This document shows, in pieces, positions 58,516 through 64,000 of a stretch of DNA of 64,000 nucleotides. The position numbers and the translations under genes were made by a program. Source of the stretch: CAIVAT01 sp964387205 (lineage in GTDB: Bacteria; Bacteroidota; Bacteroidia; Bacteroidales; FEN-979); NCBI GenBank assembly GCA_964387205.1, contig CAYLVY010000003.1, positions 1 to 64,000 on the forward strand, in the 5' to 3' direction. Position 1 is the stretch's first letter. Each line of letters starts with the position of its first letter. Under the pieces are notes generated by a model. It was not told the DNA's origin. It saw only the letters and a list, made by a program, of their open reading frames with translations, and did no database searches.

Positions 58516-59732
58516 AGATAAAAAACCTGCTCATCGCCGCGCTGAGATCGCTGGCCAAAAATAAGATGAGGACCTTTCTGACCATGCTGGGAATTATTAT
58601 CGGTGTCGCCTCCGTCATCGCCATGCTCGCCATCGGCCAGGGATCGCGGCAAAGCATCCAGGCGCAGATATCGACCCTTGGGACCAATGTGCTGATGATC
58701 TGGCCGCAGGCAAGCAGTTCCGGAGGTGTGAGGATGGAAGCCGGTTCATCCCAGCGTATGAGCATTGAGGATGTAAACATCATCCGTGAACGGTGCCCTT
58801 CGGTGGCGATGATCACCCCTCAGGCAAGGACCAGCGGACAGCTTGTGAACGGGAATACCAACTGGCGCACTTCAGTGTATGGGGTTTATCCCGATTATTT
58901 CGAGATCCGCAACCTCAAACTGATCAGCGGCAACATATTTACCATGCTCGACGACCGAAGCGCCACCAAGGTATGCGTGATCGGGCTGACCGTCGTGGAA
59001 AACCTCTTTGGTCAAAATGCAGATCCGGTGGGCGCTTTCATCCGCATCAATAAAATTCCTTTCAAAGTAATCGGTATTCTGGAAAAAAAAGGACAAAATG
59101 CCTATGGTCAGGATCAGGATGATATTGTGATCGCTCCGTTTTCCACGGTACAAAAGCGGATGATGGCCATTACCCATGTGCAGAGCATGCTGGCCTCCGC
59201 AGCTTCCGAAGCCCTGATTCCGACTGCCACTTCCGAGATCACCGATGTGCTCAAGGCCAAAAGGAACCTGGGGCCCTCCGAGGATCCAGATTTCACCATA
59301 CGGACCCAGACCGACATTGCCAATACCGCCACGGCCACCTCAAAGATCATGACGGTACTGCTGGCCACCATCGCCAGTATCTCCCTGCTGGTGGGAGGGA
59401 TCGGCATCATGAACATCATGCTGGTCTCGGTAACCGAACGTACCCGCGAAATAGGGATCCGGATGAGTGTAGGGGCCAGGGGACGCGATGTCCTGCTCCA
59501 GTTTCTGATCGAAGCACTGTTGATCAGCTTTATAGGTGGTATGATCGGCGTACTTCTCGGAGTAGTGGTTTCCAATATCATTACCAGCGTACTTACCTGG
59601 CCGGTATCCATTACCCTCCCTTCTATCCTGATGTCGTTCCTGTTCTCCTCGGTAATCGGGGTTTTCTTCGGATGGTACCCTGCAAGAAAGGCTGCCAGGC
59701 TGAACCCGATCGAAGCGTTACGCTACGAATAA
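58512..59732 (+). CDS. MacB-type FtsX-fold ABC permease
   Basis: 406 residues. The N-terminal helix follows ALRSLAKNKMRTFLTMLGIIIGVASVIAMLAIGQG (~9-43). A periplasmic MacB_PCD domain (~45-240) and three C-terminal membrane helices with the FtsX motif VGGIGIMNIMLVSVTERTREIGIRMSVGA (~295-323) follow, ending PARKAARLNPIEALRYE. It works mechanically with the TolC and MacA partners to expel a substrate (macrolide, peptide, toxin or lipid; not assignable). It closes the LytSR-efflux operon. Confidence 0.94.
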   Translation: MKIKNLLIAALRSLAKNKMRTFLTMLGIIIGVASVIAMLAIGQGSRQSIQAQISTLGTNVLMIWPQASSSGGVRMEAGSSQRMSIEDVNIIRERCPSVAMITPQARTSGQLVNGNTNWRTSVYGVYPDYFEIRNLKLISGNIFTMLDDRSATKVCVIGLTVVENLFGQNADPVGAFIRINKIPFKVIGILEKKGQNAYGQDQDDIVIAPFSTVQKRMMAITHVQSMLASAASEALIPTATSEITDVLKAKRNLGPSEDPDFTIRTQTDIANTATATSKIMTVLLATIASISLLVGGIGIMNIMLVSVTERTREIGIRMSVGARGRDVLLQFLIEALLISFIGGMIGVLLGVVVSNIITSVLTWPVSITLPSILMSFLFSSVIGVFFGWYPARKAARLNPIEALRYE

Positions 59733-59814
59733 GGTTATCGGGAATAGTAAATCAATGTATGACTGAAAGATAGCAACTTGTCCACCGTTGCTGTTGAAAA
59801 CTATTGCAAAACCG

Positions 59815-59846
59815 TTGACGGGCTGATTTTTAAAAGTGTTAATTTG
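59815..59846 (+). promoter_or_regulatory. Promoter of the Hyf-type operon
   Basis: TTG (59815-59817), 21 bases, then TTAATTTG (59839-59846), a one-mismatch -7. It lies immediately before the GTG start at 59855, implying a very short or absent leader. Confidence 0.4.
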
Positions 59847-59854
59847 CGCCCGCT

Positions 59855-61837
59855 GTGGACTTTCTCTGGTTGCTCGCACCGGTAATTCTGACCTTGTTCA
59901 TCCTGCTTTTATCCGACAGGTGGAGGTATTATTATACCCTGGGATTTCACCTGACCTTTGCCGCATATTCCACCTGGCTTGCCGTTCCGGTACTGACAGG
60001 TATGATAACGGCCGCCCATCTGGTTTTCACGGGAAGTCCTGAAGGGACGCCGATATTCACACTGGACCCTCTGAGCGCTTTTTTTATCCTGCTGACCAAT
60101 TTCACCATTCTCACCGGGCTTCTTTTTGCTCGGGGGTACCTGGCCCCTTACCGCAGCCGGAAAGGCGAAACCCCCATGGCGCTCCATCTGTTCGCCTATA
60201 CCTGGCTCTATCTGTCGATGCTCGCTGTGCTGACCCTCCGGGAAGGCAGTGCCTTTCTGATCGCCTGGGAGTTGATGGGGCTCTCCTCTTTCCTGCTTAT
60301 CTTATTTGAAGGAGAGGTGCGAACCACCCTGAAAACGGCCGTCAACTACCTGATCCAGATGCATATCGGCTTGGTTCTTATCCTTGTGGGATTTCTTATG
60401 GCAGAAAATACCACAGGACTTTTCGGGTTTGACGGCATTGCCCTTTACTTCACCACCAATCCCAACCTGCCCCTGTTTTTGATCCTCTTTGCCGGATTTG
60501 CTTTCAAAGCCGGTTTTATTCCTTTTCATACGTGGCTCCCCCTGGCACACCCGGCAGCCCCTTCCCACGTATCCGGGGTGATGTCGGGTGTGATGATCAA
60601 AATGGGGATCTTCGGGATCTACCGCCTGCTGATATCCCTTGAATCGCAGCAAACAGTCATCGGCATCATCCTCCTCACCATCGCTGCCGTCACCGGTCTT
60701 TACGGCATTTTACAAGCTTCTGCGCAACAGGACCTGAAAAAGATGCTGGCCTGTTCCACCATCGAAAATGTCGGTATTATCGGGATGGGCATGGGGGTCG
60801 GGACCATCGGTCTCGGTACCGGCAATCTCCCCGTGACCATCCTTGGTTTCGGCGGCAGCCTGCTGCATACCCTTAACCACTCGTTTTTCAAATCCCTGTT
60901 ATTCTACGGTGCCGGTGCCGTTTATCATGCCACCCACACCCGCAACATGGACCTGATGGGAGGGCTGATCAAACATATGCCCCGGACCGCCACCCTGTTT
61001 CTGACAGGATCTGCCGCCATTTGCGCCCTGCCGCCCCTCAACGGCTTTGTCTCCGAAGTGCTCATCTATTATGGCCTTTTCGCCGGCCTTCAATCCGGAT
61101 CTTTTTATATCACGCTTCTGATGATGCTGGGCATCATCGCCCTCGCACTGATCGGCGGACTATCCATTTTCAGCTTTACCCGCACCTTCGGGACCGTTTT
61201 TCTGGGGTCGCCGCGAAGTGTTTATTCAGACGGGACCGTGCGTGACTACCCCGGGATGGTACTCCCCATGTCCCTCATCCTGATCCCCATATTGTTGATC
61301 GGTCTGGCCCCCGTTTGGTTCATTCCCTGGATCATGCCATATACCGGCAACCTGCTGGGCATTGATGCCGCATCGGTTGCAGTTCCCCTGGGGGAAGCCC
61401 TCACCCGCATCAGCCTGATCGGGGGAGTACTTGTATTAATGATCATCGCCATTCTGCTGCTCAGAAAAAGGGCAGGAATACAAAGAAAAACAGAAGAAGG
61501 CCCCGTTTGGGGATGCGGATACACCGCTCCGGGCCCACGACAACAGTACACCGCATCCTCCTTTGCGGCAAATATAACCGAACTCGCGCACCCCATCCTG
61601 CGCCCTTCCGATGAATTCACACCCGTGCAGGAAGAGGAGATTTTCCCCACCCCGCGCGCCTTCAAAAGAAAAACCCGGGATATTATCGACTCCCTGCTTA
61701 CTGCCATGGCCGTTTTTGGCAATAAGGCCTTGCGCAACGCAGCCCGGCTCCAGACCGGAAATATCCAGCACTATATACTCTATGCCTTCATTTTCATGCT
61801 CTTTCTTTTCACCCTTTTAGCATTGAACCTGATATGA
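59855..61837 (+). CDS. hyfB: HyfB-like proton-translocating membrane subunit
   Basis: 660 residues, GTG start; the first internal ATG is ~50 codons later and would remove the first two membrane helices. About 15-16 membrane segments of the NuoL/M/N-MrpA antiporter family. ELMGLSSFLLILFEGE (~134-149, with the membrane Glu), AFKAGFIPFHTWLPLAHPAAPSHVSGVMSGVMIKMGIFG (~218-256) and LLHTLNHSFFKSLLFYGAGAVYHATHTRNMDLMGGL are typical. The C-terminal GPVWGCGYTAP/QYTASSFAANI segment is characteristic of hydrogenase-4 HyfB rather than of complex I NuoL. First gene of the operon. Confidence 0.9.
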   Translation: MDFLWLLAPVILTLFILLLSDRWRYYYTLGFHLTFAAYSTWLAVPVLTGMITAAHLVFTGSPEGTPIFTLDPLSAFFILLTNFTILTGLLFARGYLAPYRSRKGETPMALHLFAYTWLYLSMLAVLTLREGSAFLIAWELMGLSSFLLILFEGEVRTTLKTAVNYLIQMHIGLVLILVGFLMAENTTGLFGFDGIALYFTTNPNLPLFLILFAGFAFKAGFIPFHTWLPLAHPAAPSHVSGVMSGVMIKMGIFGIYRLLISLESQQTVIGIILLTIAAVTGLYGILQASAQQDLKKMLACSTIENVGIIGMGMGVGTIGLGTGNLPVTILGFGGSLLHTLNHSFFKSLLFYGAGAVYHATHTRNMDLMGGLIKHMPRTATLFLTGSAAICALPPLNGFVSEVLIYYGLFAGLQSGSFYITLLMMLGIIALALIGGLSIFSFTRTFGTVFLGSPRSVYSDGTVRDYPGMVLPMSLILIPILLIGLAPVWFIPWIMPYTGNLLGIDAASVAVPLGEALTRISLIGGVLVLMIIAILLLRKRAGIQRKTEEGPVWGCGYTAPGPRQQYTASSFAANITELAHPILRPSDEFTPVQEEEIFPTPRAFKRKTRDIIDSLLTAMAVFGNKALRNAARLQTGNIQHYILYAFIFMLFLFTLLALNLI

Positions 61838-62823
61838 CCGGAACCTTGCTCGCCCTGATTACCGCTGTTTTTTTCCCGGGAGTGATCCTGCGGGTGAAAA
61901 GCCTGGCCAGCGGCAGGAAAGGCCCGGGAATTTTACAACCATGGAAAAATATCCTGCTGCTGCTGAGAAAAGGAAGTGTGATCAGTCCCGTCACCAGTTA
62001 TGTTTTTCGCCTTGCCCCCGTCATCTGGCTATCCACCGTAGCTACGGCGCTGCTGCTGCTGCCCTTCCCGGGGATCTCATCCCCTTTTGGCTTTGAGGGC
62101 GATTTCGTCCTGATGGCTTACCTGCTCGCCCTTGGAAAATTTCTGTTTATTCTCGGCGCCCTCGATACAGGCAGTAGTTTTGAAGGCATGGGGGCAAATC
62201 GGGAAGCACTGTATTCGATGCTGGCCGAACCCGCCTTCTTCATCCTGTTCGGCACAATGGCCCTGCTGACAGGCCATACCTCCATGCAGTCGATCTTCGA
62301 ATCATTCCGTTTCGCCGGCCATAGTTCTTATATCATAGGATTCATCGCCGTTTACCTGCTGATGCAGATCGCCATGGTCGAGAACAGCCGTATGCCTGTC
62401 GATGACCCCAAAACACACCTTGAACTGACCATGGTACACGAAGTCATGATCCTCGACCACAGTGGGTTCGACCTGGCGCTGATCCATATCGGTACGCACC
62501 TGAAATTCGCGCTCTACGGGATGCTGATCGCCAACTTCCTGATCCCGGCCGAAGGGGTGACCATCATCCGCAACGCCGGGATGAACATCACCGGCGCCAC
62601 CAGCGGTATTGTAAACCCGGGAACTACCGGCTGGATCATACTCTCTCAGATCCTGGCTTTCCTGACCATTCAGGTGATCTTCGCCTCCATGATCGGCTTT
62701 GCCGAATCGTTCCGCGCCCGGAAAAAGATGTCCCGCAACCCGCAGTTTATCGTCACACTTGCCTCTGTTGCCCTGGTTGCTTTCGTTCTGGTTGTATTGA
62801 TGACCTTTAACATGATCGGATAA
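61834..62823 (+). CDS. hyfC: HyfC-like (NuoH-type) membrane subunit
   Basis: 329 residues with ~8 membrane helices. It belongs to the NuoH/HyfC/HycD family, which joins the hydrophilic arm to the membrane arm. Seen: VKSLASGRKGPGILQPWKNILLLLRKGSVI (~17-46), LGALDTGSSFEGMGANREAL (~106-125) and MVENSRMPVDDPKTHLELTMVHEVM (~184-208), the segment with essential acidic residues. ATGA overlap with hyfB. It keeps the HyfC-type form (MPVDDP) of the ENSR motif. Confidence 0.92.
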   Translation: MTGTLLALITAVFFPGVILRVKSLASGRKGPGILQPWKNILLLLRKGSVISPVTSYVFRLAPVIWLSTVATALLLLPFPGISSPFGFEGDFVLMAYLLALGKFLFILGALDTGSSFEGMGANREALYSMLAEPAFFILFGTMALLTGHTSMQSIFESFRFAGHSSYIIGFIAVYLLMQIAMVENSRMPVDDPKTHLELTMVHEVMILDHSGFDLALIHIGTHLKFALYGMLIANFLIPAEGVTIIRNAGMNITGATSGIVNPGTTGWIILSQILAFLTIQVIFASMIGFAESFRARKKMSRNPQFIVTLASVALVAFVLVVLMTFNMIG

Positions 62824-62824
62824 T

Positions 62825-63442
62825 ATGGAAGTGCTGCTGATCATCACATTCGCCGTAACACTGATCTACCTCAGCATGACCGAGCGCTTCCCTATCTATG
62901 CCGGATTGATCGGGTTTCAGGGAGTCCTCCTTTTTGCACTTTCATTTCTCGAACTGGATACCATTACCCCCGGAACTTTATTGTTTGTTGCATCTGAGAC
63001 ACTGGTTTTCAAGGTTTTAATCGTACCGTGGCTGCTGTTCCGGATCATCCGGAAAACCGGAGAAACCCGTGTCCATGAAAAAGCGCTGCCGGGATTTTAT
63101 TCGCTGCTCTTTATATCCCTTGGGCTGCTGCTGAGCATCGTCATCAGTTATTCGATGAAAAGTTCCCCATCAAACATGATCTATTTCATCGTAGCCCTGT
63201 TTGCCGTCTTTACAGGTATGTTCATGATCATTTCACACCGTAAGATATTCTCCCACCTCGTCGGATTCCTCGTGATCGAAAATGCGGTACTCCTCCTGTC
63301 GATGGCCATCGGAAGCGAAATGCCCATGCTGATCAACGTAGGAATTTTGCTCGATATCTTTGTCAGTGTGCTGATCCTGGGAATATTCGTAATGAGACTG
63401 AAACAACATGCCAGCGACCTGACCCTGCTGAAGGATGACTGA
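62825..63442 (+). CDS. hyfE: HyfE-like (NuoK-related) membrane subunit
   Basis: 205 residues, six hydrophobic segments. The IRKTGETRVHEKALPGFYSLLF stretch (~73-94) and FLVIENAVLLLSMAIGSEMPMLINVGILLDIFVSVLILGIF (~151-191, Glu in helix) match HyfE. The order hyfB-hyfC-hyfE-hyfF is that of the membrane module of group 4 hydrogenase or related (Ehr) complexes. Starts one base after hyfC. Confidence 0.88.
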   Translation: MEVLLIITFAVTLIYLSMTERFPIYAGLIGFQGVLLFALSFLELDTITPGTLLFVASETLVFKVLIVPWLLFRIIRKTGETRVHEKALPGFYSLLFISLGLLLSIVISYSMKSSPSNMIYFIVALFAVFTGMFMIISHRKIFSHLVGFLVIENAVLLLSMAIGSEMPMLINVGILLDIFVSVLILGIFVMRLKQHASDLTLLKDD

Positions 63443-63455
63443 AGACCTGAAGACC

Positions 63456-64000
63456 ATGAGCAACGATTTGATTCTGATCGGATTTTTCATTGTATCGGTG
63501 ACATCCGCCGCCCTGGCGGGATTGATCCGATCCAAACCATGGGTCCGTGCGATTACCATTCTTTTCACCCTTTGCCATATCGCCTTTACACTTTTCGGAT
63601 GGTATCACCTGGAGGAGACATTCCTCTCCTATTTCACTTTCGACCCGCTGGGAATGTTGCTGTTGTCCATTCTTTCCATACTGACGGTCACCACCGTCTA
63701 TCATGGCTTTCTTTATGTCAGGGATGATACTCCTGCCAACTATTCGGTGTATCACGCTGCGCTGATCGCCCTCGTAACAGCCATGTCGGGGGCCTATCTT
63801 GCCAATGGGATGACTACCGTGTGGATATTTGTGGAAGCAACCACCCTGGCCGTCGCCGCCCTGATCTATCACGACCGTACATCCTATGCCCTCGAAGCAA
63901 CCTGGAAATATATCTTTGTCTGCTCGGTTGGCATCGCCCTGGCCTATCTGGGTATTCTCTTCCTGGGATTTACCGTGCAGGATTCCAGGCTATTGCACCT
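63456..64000 (+). CDS. hyfF: HyfF-like proton-translocating subunit, N-terminal part
   Basis: Starts at ATG 63456 (MSNDLILIGFFIVSVTS), 13 bases after hyfE, and is open to the window end (~181 codons). Membrane helices of the NuoN/M family are visible, with YFTFDPLGMLLLSILSILTV, YVRDDTPANYSVYHAALI, WIFVEATTLAVAALIYHDR and LEATWKYIFVCSVGIALAYLG, the last two typical of HyfF/HycC. It is truncated by the window. Whether catalytic hydrogenase subunits follow cannot be seen. Confidence 0.88.
   Translation, partial: MSNDLILIGFFIVSVTSAALAGLIRSKPWVRAITILFTLCHIAFTLFGWYHLEETFLSYFTFDPLGMLLLSILSILTVTTVYHGFLYVRDDTPANYSVYHAALIALVTAMSGAYLANGMTTVWIFVEATTLAVAALIYHDRTSYALEATWKYIFVCSVGIALAYLGILFLGFTVQDSRLLH

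Overview
The window looks like a chromosome segment of a Bacteroidota bacterium (Bacteroidales-like) with roughly balanced base composition. The evidence is the recurring promoter element TAnnTTTG, few visible Shine-Dalgarno sites, a TonB-dependent receptor with a carboxypeptidase-regulatory-like N-terminus, IgGFc-binding/FISUMP and LruC secreted proteins, a PorT-type barrel, CHAD and CBM48 proteins, hybrid histidine kinases, and a Bacteroidota-type RpoN. There is one 10-base run of N (16996-17005), so this is an assembled scaffold.

Layout. 1-1127: 5' part of queA, a HAD phosphatase, and a CAU-anticodon tRNA with its own promoter. 1136-6738: two large secreted or surface proteins. 6739-7107: a repeat-rich spacer. 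7108-10146: a GT14 glycosyltransferase, a sensorless hybrid kinase with an Hpt domain, and a divergent single-domain response regulator. 10171-36937: a nearly gap-free surface polysaccharide locus. It has a WecA-type initiating transferase, a lipoprotein exporter (Wza type), a Wzc-type co-polymerase/kinase, GDP-fucose synthesis (gmd, fcl), an ABC exporter (Wzm/Wzt), seven GT2 and five GT4 glycosyltransferases, two hexapeptide acyltransferases, a Wzy-like polytopic protein and a divergent cis-prenyltransferase homologue. Embedded between the initiating transferase and the export genes are an unusual receiver domain with a C-terminal membrane anchor and a PAS/kinase-like/receiver protein whose ATP-binding motifs are degraded.

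36938-45401: a tandem palindromic repeat, then a TonB receptor/beta-helix lipoprotein operon, a START-domain protein, a GT4 enzyme, a stand-alone CBM48 protein with a terminator built from its own last codons, a CHAD protein, and two small secreted proteins. 45561-53185: a TPR-PAS-HWE-type kinase, a sugar importer coupled to a sugar nucleotidyltransferase, an outer-membrane barrel, and rpoN with a PAP2-like gene. 53345-59732: a LytS/LytTR two-component pair leading directly into a TolC-MacA-MacB efflux operon. 59855-64000: the start of a Hyf-type (complex-I-like, group 4 hydrogenase-related) membrane module, cut by the window end.

The main biological theme is assembly and export of a fucose-containing glycan, with local phosphorelay proteins that may control it. 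The gene set mixes ABC-transporter-dependent parts (Wzm/Wzt) with parts typical of Wzy-dependent systems (Wzc and a Wzy-like protein) and has no visible Wzx flippase. A T7-tract frameshift interrupts one glycosyltransferase. No CRISPR array, insertion sequence, rRNA or phage gene was seen.
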